Assembly (NCBI RefSeq): GCF_036404855.1
Contig: NZ_DASWYS010000339.1
Location: 1 to 21,460 of the forward strand
Direction: 5' to 3'
DNA length: 21,460 bases
Origin: Pelomonas sp036404855
GTDB lineage: Bacteria > Pseudomonadota > Gammaproteobacteria > Burkholderiales > Burkholderiaceae_C
Shown here: positions 14,841 to 21,460 of the stretch, piece after piece
Layout of the letters: each line of letters starts with the position of its first letter
Position numbering within the stretch: position 1 is the first letter of the stretch
Notes under the pieces: generated by a model
Seen by the model: the letters and a program-made list of their open reading frames with translations, nothing else
What the model was told of the DNA's origin: nothing
Database searches by the model: none
Translations under genes and position numbers: made by a program

Positions 14841-15494
14841 ATGGCATTGCAGATGACGCCCATCCTCTACTTCTCGCGCAACCCCAATCCGCGCCTGGCA
14901 GTCGCCACGGCCAGGCATCTGGGGGCGCCGGTCATCTACGAGTTCGCCGCGCCGCTCGCGCCGGGCCAGGCGGAGAAGTTCCTGCCGCTGAACCCCTCGC
15001 TGCGCGTACCCATCCTGGCCGAGGCGGGCGGCTCGCTGTGGGAGGCGGACGCCATCGCCTGCCGGCTCTCGCAGCTGGTGGGCTCGGAGTTCTGGCGCAC
15101 GGGGACGGAGCAGCCCGACATGATCCGCTGGCTCAGCTGGAGCCGCGACAACTTCATGCAGGCTTGCGACATGGTGCATTTCGAACGCGGCACCAAGCTG
15201 CGCTACCGGCTCGGCACGCTGGACCCGACGGAGGTGGCGCGCGGCCTGGCCCGCTTCCGCGAAACGGCCGCCATCCTTGAGGCCCACCTGCGCAGGCAGA
15301 ACTGGCTGCTCGCCAGTGGCCTCTCCTACGCCGACTTCCGCATGGCCGTCTTCCTGCCCTACAACGACGTGGCGCGCCTGCCGCTGGCCGAGTACCCCGC
15401 CGTCGCGGCCTGGCACGACCGGCTGATGGCGCTGCCAGCCTGGGCTACGCCCTTCGAAGGCCTGGACGCACCGGAGCTTCCGTCAGTGGGCTGA
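14841..15494 (+). CDS. Glutathione S-transferase family protein
   Basis: The 217-aa cytosolic protein has a thioredoxin-like N-terminal domain (MTPILYFSRNPNPRLAVATARHLGAPVIYEF, then LPLNPSLRVPILAEAGGSLWEADAIACRLSQL), where NPSLRVPIL holds the cis-Pro and WEADAI the glutathione gamma-glutamyl contact. An all-helical C-terminal domain follows (RWLSWSRDNFMQACDMVHFER, FLPYNDVARLPLAEYPAVAAWHDRLMALPAW). A catalytic Ser is plausible at SRNPNPR. Substrate is unknown. The start could be ATG 14841 or 14853; neither has a strong ribosome binding site, and 14841 gives the length used here. It begins 60 bases after the DUF2894 stop on the same strand, so read-through from the motor operon is possible, though no functional link is evident. 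Confidence 0.87.
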   Translation: MALQMTPILYFSRNPNPRLAVATARHLGAPVIYEFAAPLAPGQAEKFLPLNPSLRVPILAEAGGSLWEADAIACRLSQLVGSEFWRTGTEQPDMIRWLSWSRDNFMQACDMVHFERGTKLRYRLGTLDPTEVARGLARFRETAAILEAHLRRQNWLLASGLSYADFRMAVFLPYNDVARLPLAEYPAVAAWHDRLMALPAWATPFEGLDAPELPSVG

Positions 15495-15572
15495 GACCCG
15501 GACCGGGCGCCACCACGGCCCGTTCAGCCATCACCTGCCGGCATACCCGCTGCGACGTCGGGCATGGATACC

Positions 15573-15588
15573 TGCGGGCTCACCCGCA
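15573..15588. other. Small hairpin between GST and amidase genes
   Basis: TGCGGG (15573-15578), loop CTCA, CCCGCA (15583-15588) is a perfect 6-bp stem. No T-run follows on either strand, so a terminator role is uncertain. Confidence 0.25.
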
Positions 15589-15643
15589 CAGGCCGCGCGC
15601 ATTGCGCTGCAACAATCCAACCTCGGCCACCGCCCTCTCGAGC

Positions 15644-16567
15644 ATGAAGTACCTCTCCCGCGTTCTCGCCGCCGTTCCCGCCCTGTTGCTCGCTGCCTGC
15701 GCCAGCGTGCCGACGCCGACGGCGACGCCCGCCCCGGCTGCACCCGGCTCCGCCGCGCTGCCCCCGTCGGCGGCCGTCGTGCGCGCGCCCCACATCGACC
15801 GCAGCTACACCTCGCAGAACCAGGACAGCCGCGCGCTCTACATCGTGCTGCACTACACCGTGCTGGACTGGGAGAAGTCGCTCAAGGTGCTGACGACCGG
15901 CGGCCAGGTGTCCAGCCACTATCTGGTGCGCGACAACCCGGTGGCCAGCTACGCGCTCGTCGACGAGAACCGCCGATCCTGGCATGCGGGCGCCAGCTAC
16001 TGGGCCGGCAACACCAACCTGAACTCGGCCTCCATCGGCATCGAAATCGTCAACGCGGGCTATGTGGACGGCCCCGGTGGCCGGGTCTACGCCCCCTTCC
16101 CGCAGGCGCAGATCGACGAGGTCATCGCGCTGGTGCGCGACATTCAAAAGCGCCACAACATCCGGCCCGAGCGCATCATCGGCCACGCCGACATCGCGCC
16201 CGGCCGCAAGCAGGATCCGGGACCCAGCTTCCCGTGGAAGCAGTTCGCCGACGCCGGCATCATCCCGTGGCCGGACGGCCCGCTGGTGACGGTGAAGACG
16301 CTCGAGCACGAGGTGGCGCCGCGCGACGTGGCCTGGCTGCAGGATCGCCTCGCACGCATCGGCTACAACGTGTCGCGCTCGGGCCAGATGGACGTACTGA
16401 CCAAGGAGGTCGTCTCGACCTTCCAGATGAAATACCGCCCACGCGACATCTCCGGCGTGCTGGACGCCGAGACGGCTGCGCTGATCGACGTGGCGTCCAC
16501 GCCCAGCGCGATGCGCGTCAGCGGCATGTCCGACACCGAGACGCGCCCCTATACCTCGCGCTGGTAA
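15644..16567 (+). CDS. Lipoprotein N-acetylmuramoyl-L-alanine amidase (AmiD-like) with PG-binding domain
   Basis: The 307-aa protein starts at ATG 15644 with a lipoprotein signal peptide, MKYLSRVLAAVPALLLAAC; the lipobox LAAC puts the lipidated Cys at 19. A Pro/Ala-rich linker runs to ~45. The Amidase_2 domain (about 64-200) shows zinc ligands His70 (VLHYT), His181 (GHADIAPGRKQDPG) and Asp191, with catalytic Glu134 in SIGIEIVN. A C-terminal peptidoglycan-binding helical domain follows (~222-285, DVAWLQDRLARIGY, STFQMKYRP). The family cleaves the amide bond between MurNAc and L-Ala in murein or anhydromuropeptides; AmiD of E. coli is an outer-membrane lipoprotein. Residue +2 after Cys is Ala, which fits outer-membrane sorting. 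The peptide-transporter genes begin only 9 bases after its stop, suggesting shared use in murein peptide recovery. Confidence 0.92.
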   Translation: MKYLSRVLAAVPALLLAACASVPTPTATPAPAAPGSAALPPSAAVVRAPHIDRSYTSQNQDSRALYIVLHYTVLDWEKSLKVLTTGGQVSSHYLVRDNPVASYALVDENRRSWHAGASYWAGNTNLNSASIGIEIVNAGYVDGPGGRVYAPFPQAQIDEVIALVRDIQKRHNIRPERIIGHADIAPGRKQDPGPSFPWKQFADAGIIPWPDGPLVTVKTLEHEVAPRDVAWLQDRLARIGYNVSRSGQMDVLTKEVVSTFQMKYRPRDISGVLDAETAALIDVASTPSAMRVSGMSDTETRPYTSRW

Positions 16568-16576
16568 GCACTGCGA

Positions 16577-17590
16577 ATGCTCGGCTTCCTGCTCAAACGC
16601 CTGGCCACGCTGGTGCCGACACTGATCGGCATCACCATCGTCGCCTTCGGCCTGATCCGCCTCGTGCCCGGCGACCCCATCGAGGTGATGATGGGTGAGC
16701 GCCGGTTGGACCCGGAGGCCCATGCCGCGCTCGTCAAGCGCATGGGCCTGGACCAGCCGCTACCGGTGCAGTACGCCGACTACGTCGGCAAGCTGCTGCA
16801 CGGCGACCTGGGCCAGAGTCTGGTGAGCCGTGAGCCGGTCAGCAAGGAGTTCGCCGCGCTGTTCCCGGCGACGGTGGAGCTGGCGACAGCCGCGCTGGTG
16901 TTTGCGGTAGGTTTCGGCCTGCTGCTGGGGGTCAGTGCCGGGCTCAAGCGCGGCTCGCTGCTGGACCAGGGCGTCATGGGCATGGCCACCGTGGGCTACT
17001 CCATGCCGGTGTTCTGGTGGGGGCTGATCCTGATCATGTTCTTCTCGGTGCAGCTGGGCTGGACACCGGTATCGGGGCGCATCGGCATCGAGTACGACCC
17101 CGAACGCGTGACCGGCTTCATGTTGATCGACGCCTGGCTCAGCGACGAAGAAGGCGCGTTCAGGTCCGCACTGATGCACCTGATCCTTCCGGCGTTGGTG
17201 CTGGGCACCAGCACGCTGGCCGTCGTCGCGCGCATGACGCGCTCGTCGATGCTCGAGGTGCTGCGCGAGGACTATGTGCGCACCGCGCGCGCCAAGGGCC
17301 TGTCGCCTCAGCGCGTGGTCGTCGTGCATGCGCTGCGCAACGCGCTGATCCCGGTGCTGACAGTGGTGGGACTGCAAACCGGCAGCCTGCTGGCCGGCGC
17401 CGTGCTGACCGAGACCATCTTCTCCTGGCCCGGCATCGGCAAATGGCTGATCGACTCGATCGCGCGGCGCGACTATCCGGTGGTGCAAGCGGGCATCCTG
17501 ATCTCGGCGCTGACCTTCATCGTGGTGAATCTGGTGGTGGACCTGTTGTACGGCGTGGTGAATCCGCGCATTCGCGGCGGGGGGCATTGA
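16577..17590 (+). CDS. dppB: Dipeptide/oligopeptide ABC transporter permease, DppB/OppB type
   Basis: The 337-aa inner-membrane permease starts at ATG 16577, 9 bases after the amidase stop. The first helix MLGFLLKRLATLVPTLIGITIVAF with RLVPGDP is the DppB/OppB hallmark, followed by the MGLDQPLPVQYADYVGKLLHGDLGQSL periplasmic segment. Further helices at about 100-122, 135-160, 200-216, 260-285 and 308-330 complete the usual six. The cytoplasmic EAA-like loop EDYVRTARAKGLSPQRVVVVHALRNALIP (231-259) contacts the ATPases. It should pair with the DppC-type permease downstream. The symbol marks family membership; the transported peptide is not known, and no substrate-binding protein gene is in the window. 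Confidence 0.92.
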   Translation: MLGFLLKRLATLVPTLIGITIVAFGLIRLVPGDPIEVMMGERRLDPEAHAALVKRMGLDQPLPVQYADYVGKLLHGDLGQSLVSREPVSKEFAALFPATVELATAALVFAVGFGLLLGVSAGLKRGSLLDQGVMGMATVGYSMPVFWWGLILIMFFSVQLGWTPVSGRIGIEYDPERVTGFMLIDAWLSDEEGAFRSALMHLILPALVLGTSTLAVVARMTRSSMLEVLREDYVRTARAKGLSPQRVVVVHALRNALIPVLTVVGLQTGSLLAGAVLTETIFSWPGIGKWLIDSIARRDYPVVQAGILISALTFIVVNLVVDLLYGVVNPRIRGGGH

Positions 17591-17594
17591 TTCC

Positions 17595-17813
17595 ATGGCC
17601 CACCTTGAGCGATCCGCCGCTTGCCTGCACATCACGGGTGACGACCTGCAGCGGGAGATGATCTCCATGTCACTCGGCGTTGCTCCGAACACATCGCGAC
17701 GCATCGGCGAAGGCAACGAAGGCGCCGTGATCGCCCCCCGAATCCTGAAAGCGCTGGGCGAACGCGTCACCAGCCTTGGTCTAGACATCCACGTGCCGAC
17801 TTCCGATGAATAG
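17595..17813 (+). CDS. Small ORF of unknown function between dppB and dppC (72 aa)
   Basis: An ATG at 17595, 4 bases after the dppB stop, opens a 72-codon frame that ends in TAG at 17811-17813 and overlaps the dppC start by 8 bases. The same 8-base overlap is used at the dppD/dppF junction. A G-rich stretch (about 17578-17583) lies 11 bases upstream as a weak ribosome binding site. The protein (MAHLERSAACLHITGDDLQREM...GLDIHVPTSDE) has no membrane segment and I do not recognise it. Its codon third positions are less GC-rich than those of the neighbouring genes. It may be a real coupled gene, a leader peptide helping dppC translation, or a chance frame in a 215-bp insertion. Confidence 0.4.
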   Translation: MAHLERSAACLHITGDDLQREMISMSLGVAPNTSRRIGEGNEGAVIAPRILKALGERVTSLGLDIHVPTSDE

Positions 17814-18708
17814 CCCAGCCACATCCCTCGCACCCGTCGAGCCACCTGGCCCCTTGCGCGAGTTCTGGCTCGGCTTCGCGGCCAACCGGGGCGCCTTCGT
17901 CGCGCTCATCGTGTTCGCCTTGATCGCGCTGGCATCCCTCTTCGCGCCACTGATCGCGCCGCACGACCCCATCGAGCAGTACCGCGACTTCATGTTGACG
18001 CCGCCGGTCTGGGCCGAAGGCGGCAGCACGCGCTTCATGCTGGGCACGGACGAGCTGGGTCGCGACATGCTGAGCCGGCTGCTGTACGGCGGCCGCGTGT
18101 CGCTGGGCATTGGCCTGGCGGCGGTGACGATGTCACTGGTACCGGGCGTCATGCTCGGTCTGTGCGCGGCCTTCTTCCAGCGCCTGCTGTCGCCCGCCAT
18201 CATGCGCGTGATGGACATCGTGCTTGCGCTGCCCGCGCTGCTCCTGGCCATTTGCGTCATCACCATCCTCGGCCCCGGCCTGGTCAACACCGTCATCGCC
18301 ATCGCCATCGGTGCGCTGCCGGGCTATGTGCGACTGACGCGCGCCGCGGCGCTGGCCGAGATCGGGCGCGACTACGTGACGGCCAGCCGCGTGGCGGGCG
18401 CCAGCGTGGCGCGGCTGATGTTCGTGACGGTGCTGCCCAACTGCATGGCGCCGCTGATCGTGAACGCGACGCTGTCGTTCTCGTCGGCGATCCTCGAGAC
18501 CGCTGGCCTGGGCTTCCTGGGCCTGGGCGTGCAGGCGCCCACACCCGAGTGGGGCACCATGCTGTCGGCCGCACGCGACTACATCACCCGCGCGCCCTGG
18601 GTCGTCACGCTCCCCGGCCTGACCATCCTCGTCACCGTGCTGGCCATCAACCTGATGGGCGACGGTCTGCGCGATGCGCTGGATCCCAAGTTGAAGAAAG
18701 TGTCTTGA
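17806..18708 (+). CDS. dppC: Dipeptide/oligopeptide ABC transporter permease, DppC/OppC type
   Basis: The 300-aa permease starts at ATG 17806 (MNSPATSLAPVEPPGPLREFWLGFAANRGAF). The N-terminal cytoplasmic piece leads to a first helix (FVALIVFALIALASLFAPLIAPHDP), then the family motif LGTDELGRDMLSRLLYGGRVSLGIG, and five more helices. The EAA loop is AEIGRDYVTASRVAGASVARLMFVTVLPNCMAPLIV. The last helix region ends LAINLMGDGLRDALDPKLKKVS, typical of DppC. No clear Shine-Dalgarno sequence precedes the start, so translation may depend on coupling to the small ORF that overlaps it. The stop overlaps the next start by one base (TGATG). Confidence 0.92.
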   Translation: MNSPATSLAPVEPPGPLREFWLGFAANRGAFVALIVFALIALASLFAPLIAPHDPIEQYRDFMLTPPVWAEGGSTRFMLGTDELGRDMLSRLLYGGRVSLGIGLAAVTMSLVPGVMLGLCAAFFQRLLSPAIMRVMDIVLALPALLLAICVITILGPGLVNTVIAIAIGALPGYVRLTRAAALAEIGRDYVTASRVAGASVARLMFVTVLPNCMAPLIVNATLSFSSAILETAGLGFLGLGVQAPTPEWGTMLSAARDYITRAPWVVTLPGLTILVTVLAINLMGDGLRDALDPKLKKVS

Positions 18709-19658
18709 TGCCGCTGTTGAACATCAGGAACCTCAGGGTCCAGTTCGGCAACTTCCCCGCCGTAGACGGCGTGGACCTGACCCTGGAAGCGAGCGAGCTG
18801 CTCGGCATCGTCGGCGAATCAGGTTCCGGCAAGTCGGTGACCATGCTGGCCCTGATGGGTCTCATCGACGCGCCCGGCAAGGTCACGGCCGATGCTGTCG
18901 AGTTCCAGGGCCGCGACCTGCTGAAGCTCTCGCCCAAGGAGCGCCGCGCGCTGATCGGCCGCGACGTGGCCATGGTGTTCCAGGACGCGCTGACCAGCCT
19001 CAACCCCAGCTACACCGTCGGCGCCCAAATTGCCGAAGTGCTGAAAGCCCACTTAGGCCTGCGCGGCAGTGCGGCGAAGAAGCGCGTCGTCGAGCTGCTG
19101 GAGCAGGTGGAGATCCCCGATGCAGCCAATCGCGCCAACGCCTATCCGCACCAGCTCTCGGGCGGCATGAACCAGCGTGTGATGATCGCCATGGCCATCG
19201 CCTGCGGCCCCAAGCTGCTGATCGCCGACGAGCCGACGACGGCACTGGACGTGACCATCCAGGCCCAGATCATGTCCTTGCTGCTGAAGCTGCAGCGTGA
19301 GCAGGGCATGGGTCTCATCATGATCACGCACGACCTCGCCGTGGTGGCCGAGATGGCCCAGCGCGTGGCCGTCATGTATGCAGGCCAGGTCGTCGAGACG
19401 GGCCGCGTGCCGGACCTGTTCGATGCGCCGCGCCACCCCTACACGAACGCACTGCTGGCCGCGATTCCCGAGCACAACAAGGGCGCCACTCGGCTGTCAG
19501 CCCTGCCCGGCATCGTGCCCGGTGCGCTGGACCGGCCCACGGGCTGCCTGCTGTCGCCGCGCTGCCCGCGCGTGCAGGACCGTTGCCGCGCCGAGCGCCC
19601 GGCGCTGGAGGGCGGCGTGCGCTGCTTCTTCCCCGTCGAGGAGGCTGCGCATGTCTGA
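18708..19658 (+). CDS. dppD: Dipeptide ABC transporter ATP-binding protein, DppD type
   Basis: The 316-aa ATPase starts at ATG 18708, overlapping the dppC stop. Walker A is GESGSGKS (36-43), the Q-loop is around MVFQD (89-93), the signature is LSGGMNQR (150-157), Walker B LLIADEPT (170-177), and the switch His is His208 in ITHDL. The C-terminal oligopeptide-transporter extension contains HPYTNALLAAIP and four Cys (CLLSPRCP, DRC, VRC), the pattern that in some Dpp/Opp ATPases holds an iron-sulfur cluster. It pairs with DppF to drive the DppBC channel. Frames upstream of 18708 in the same reading frame are out-of-frame dppC sequence and are not part of it. Confidence 0.92.
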   Translation: MPLLNIRNLRVQFGNFPAVDGVDLTLEASELLGIVGESGSGKSVTMLALMGLIDAPGKVTADAVEFQGRDLLKLSPKERRALIGRDVAMVFQDALTSLNPSYTVGAQIAEVLKAHLGLRGSAAKKRVVELLEQVEIPDAANRANAYPHQLSGGMNQRVMIAMAIACGPKLLIADEPTTALDVTIQAQIMSLLLKLQREQGMGLIMITHDLAVVAEMAQRVAVMYAGQVVETGRVPDLFDAPRHPYTNALLAAIPEHNKGATRLSALPGIVPGALDRPTGCLLSPRCPRVQDRCRAERPALEGGVRCFFPVEEAAHV

Positions 19659-20610
19659 ATTGCTCTTGGAAGCCACCGATCTGGCCCGGCACTACGAGGT
19701 CAGCCGCGGCCTGTTCAAGCCCAAGGCGACGGTCAAGGCGCTGAACGGCGTGAGCTTCACGCTGGCGGCCAGGAAGACGCTGGCGGTGGTCGGGGAATCC
19801 GGGTGCGGCAAGAGCACGCTGGCGCGACAGCTGACCCTGATCGAGGCGCCGACGCGCGGCGCGCTGAAGATCCGCGGCACCGATGCCGCCACGGCCGATG
19901 CTGCCACGCTTAAGGCTCTGCGCCGCGACGTGCAGATGGTGTTCCAGAACCCCTTCGCGTCGCTGAACCCGCGCAAGACCATCGAGACCACGCTGGCCGA
20001 ACCCCTGCTGATCAACACGCCGATGACAGCGCCGGAACGACGCGAGCGCGTCGCCGCACTGGCCGCCAAGGTGGGCCTGCGGCCGGAGCATCTGCGCCGC
20101 TATCCGCACATGTTCTCGGGCGGCCAGCGCCAGCGCATCGCGATCGCGCGGGCCATGATCCTGAATCCCGGCATCGTCGTCGCCGACGAGCCCGTCAGCG
20201 CGCTGGACGTGTCCATCCAGGCCCAGATCCTGAACCTGTTCATGGACCTGCAGGACGAGTTCGGCACGGGCTATGTGTTCATCTCGCACAACCTGTCGGT
20301 CGTGGAGCACGTGGCCGACGAGGTGATGGTGATGTACCTCGGCGCAGCGGTTGAGGTGGGCGACAAGAAGCGCCTGTTCGCTTCGCCGCTGCACCCGTAC
20401 ACGCGTGCGCTGATGAGTGCCACGCCGGCGCTGCGCAAGGCCGATCGGCGCGAGCGCATCGTCATCCACGGCGAGCTGCCCAGTCCGCTGAACCCGCCCA
20501 GCGGCTGCAGCTTCCACAAGCGCTGCCCGCTGGCCCAGCCGCGTTGCGCGCAGGAAGTGCCGCAGCTGCGCGAGGTGGAAGGCCGACAGGTCGCCTGTCA
20601 CATGGTTTAG
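19651..20610 (+). CDS. dppF: Dipeptide ABC transporter ATP-binding protein, DppF type
   Basis: The 319-aa ATPase starts at ATG 19651 with GAGGAGG (19638-19644) 6 bases upstream, the best ribosome binding site of the operon, and overlaps dppD by 8 bases. Motifs are Walker A GESGCGKS (48-55), Q-loop MVFQNPFASLNPRK (~96-109), signature FSGGQRQR (155-162), Walker B IVVADEP (175-181) and switch His213 in ISHNL. The FQNPFASLNPRKT segment and the linker VSRGLFKPKATVKALNGVSF are typical of DppF/OppF. The C-terminal part again carries four Cys (CSFHKRC, PRC, VAC). It is the last gene of the transporter operon; a GC-rich inverted repeat follows its stop. Confidence 0.92.
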   Translation: MSELLLEATDLARHYEVSRGLFKPKATVKALNGVSFTLAARKTLAVVGESGCGKSTLARQLTLIEAPTRGALKIRGTDAATADAATLKALRRDVQMVFQNPFASLNPRKTIETTLAEPLLINTPMTAPERRERVAALAAKVGLRPEHLRRYPHMFSGGQRQRIAIARAMILNPGIVVADEPVSALDVSIQAQILNLFMDLQDEFGTGYVFISHNLSVVEHVADEVMVMYLGAAVEVGDKKRLFASPLHPYTRALMSATPALRKADRRERIVIHGELPSPLNPPSGCSFHKRCPLAQPRCAQEVPQLREVEGRQVACHMV

Positions 20611-20647
20611 GGACAGCCCCCGGGCAAGGCATAACGGCGACGCATGC

Positions 20648-20674
20648 CTGCGCGCCATTCCGTCATGCGCGCAG
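20648..20674 (+). terminator. Inverted repeat after dppF, possible terminator
   Basis: CTGCGCGC (20648-20655) and GCGCGCAG (20667-20674) form a perfect 8-bp stem with an 11-base loop, 38 bases after the dppF stop. The following TGTTGCTTGGG is only weakly T-rich, so termination is possible but not certain. Confidence 0.4.
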
Positions 20675-20727
20675 TGTTGCTTGGGTGCCGACTTTCCAGG
20701 CTCCGAGCCTCGCGCGTCCCCTCAAGC

Positions 20728-20747
20728 ATCGCAAGAATCTTTGCGAT
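20728..20747. promoter_or_regulatory. 20-bp inverted repeat upstream of the second TonB-dependent receptor
   Basis: ATCGCAAGAATCTTTGCGAT consists of two perfect 7-base arms (20728-20734 and 20741-20747) around six bases. It ends 21 bases before the start codon and 11 before the ribosome binding site GGAG (20759-20762). It could be an operator for a dimeric repressor or an RNA hairpin in the leader. Confidence 0.45.
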
Positions 20748-20768
20748 TGGAAATCTGCGGAGACATTC

Positions 20769-21460
20769 ATGAAGTTCAAGACCACACCGGTGAGCCAGGG
20801 CCTTGCCTGCCTGTTCGCCCTGATGCAGGGGGCGGCCTTCGCCCAGCAAGCCGAAACCCCGGACGCCGACAAGGCCAAGGCCCAATCGCTGGAGGCCGTC
20901 GTCGTCACCGGCATCCGCGCATCCAATGAGCGCTCGCTGTTGATGAAGCGCGACGCCTCCGCCAACGTCGACGTCATCACCGCGCTGGACGTGGGCAAGA
21001 TGCCCGACAAGAACCTGGCGGACTCGCTCCAGCGGGTCGTCGGCGTGGCCGTGCGCACGGACTACGACGAGGCCGAGAAGGTGTCCATGCGCGGCACCAA
21101 CCCGGACATGAGCCTGATCCTGTTCAACGGCCACACGGTCAGCGGCGGCGACTGGTATCTGGCCGACCAGAGCAGCAGCAGCCGCTCCACCTCGCTGAGC
21201 CTGATGCCTTCGTCGGTGCTGAACGCCGCCACGGTCTACAAGACCTCGCAAGCCAACATCGTCGACGGTGGCCTGGCCGGCACCATCAACGTGACGACGC
21301 GCAAGCCGCTGGAGCAGAAGGAACGCTTCGGCGGTCTGATCAGCGCGGGTGGCGTCTATGCCGACCTGCCGGGCAAGACCAGCCCACAACTCAACGCCAG
21401 CCTGAACTGGAAGAACGAAGCCAACACTTTCGGCGTCATCGGCCAGCTGTTCGCGGAGAA
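20769..21460 (+). CDS. TonB-dependent receptor, 5' part (C-terminus outside window)
   Basis: The frame starts at ATG 20769 with GGAG 6 bases upstream and remains open to the window end (230 codons). Residues 1-25 are a signal peptide (MKFKTTPVSQGLACLFALMQGAAFA). A TonB-box-like LEAVVVTGIRAS follows, then the plug domain: KRDASANVDVITALDVGKMPDKNLADSLQRVVGVAVRTDY, SMRGTNPDMSLILFNGHTV and the end GGLAGTINVTTRKPL. The VDVITALDVGKMPDKNLADSLQR pattern belongs to the large Caulobacter/Xanthomonas-type receptor class, often about 850-1000 aa and often used for sugar polymers or other organic nutrients. The substrate cannot be told. It may have its own promoter; a 20-bp inverted repeat is just upstream. 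Confidence 0.93.
   Translation, partial: MKFKTTPVSQGLACLFALMQGAAFAQQAETPDADKAKAQSLEAVVVTGIRASNERSLLMKRDASANVDVITALDVGKMPDKNLADSLQRVVGVAVRTDYDEAEKVSMRGTNPDMSLILFNGHTVSGGDWYLADQSSSSRSTSLSLMPSSVLNAATVYKTSQANIVDGGLAGTINVTTRKPLEQKERFGGLISAGGVYADLPGKTSPQLNASLNWKNEANTFGVIGQLFAE

Noticed and set aside
18162..18707. In-frame upstream extension of DppD
   Set aside because: This is out-of-frame dppC coding sequence; the ABC domain starts at the ATG overlapping the dppC stop.

Overview
The window looks like chromosomal DNA of a beta-proteobacterium of the order Burkholderiales, plausibly a Roseateles/Rubrivivax-like relative. This is inferred from high GC with strong GC3 bias, a C-terminally extended IF-1, a DmeF-type metal exporter, a PEP-CTERM protein, a trimeric-type porin, and a DUF3348-DUF802-OmpA-DUF2894 cassette that I know mainly from Burkholderiales. 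No rRNA, tRNA, IS element, CRISPR array or prophage gene was seen. Family assignments rest on motifs and memory, not on a search.

Layout. 1-3542: the 3' part of a TonB-dependent receptor and a porin, both outer-membrane uptake proteins. 3822-5361: a hemolysin III family membrane protein, a 313-bp leader-like gap, a 72-aa unknown protein and a second-type infA (IF-1) with a TTG start. 5381-8213 (minus strand): an acyl-CoA synthetase preceded by a threonine-aldolase-like PLP enzyme. 8371-9159 (minus strand): a secreted fibro-slime domain protein with a PEP-CTERM sorting tail, a clear intrinsic terminator and a near-perfect sigma-54 promoter. 9342-10295 (minus strand): dmeF. 10408-14780 (plus strand): a tightly overlapping four-gene operon (DUF3348, a MotA/ExbB-like protein with a very long coiled-coil tail, a MotB/OmpA-like protein, DUF2894). 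14841-15494: a glutathione S-transferase-like protein. 15644-20610: a lipoprotein N-acetylmuramoyl-L-alanine amidase followed by a dipeptide-type ABC transporter (permease, small ORF, permease, two ATPases) without a binding protein. 20769-21460: the start of another TonB-dependent receptor.

The most interesting unit is the four-gene motor-like operon at 10408-14780. Its two membrane proteins have the architecture of an ion-driven stator (four-helix MotA/ExbB-like protein plus single-helix MotB-like protein with an Asp in the helix and a peptidoglycan-binding OmpA domain). The long cytoplasmic tail recalls ZorA/ZorB of the Zorya anti-phage system, but the partners are two proteins of unknown function instead of ZorC/D/E. 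The tail carries three 80-residue repeats and six exact 11-residue repeats. Other notable points are the sigma-54 promoter with upstream dyads before the PEP-CTERM gene, the small overlapping ORF inside the peptide transporter operon, and the coupling of a murein amidase to a peptide transporter.
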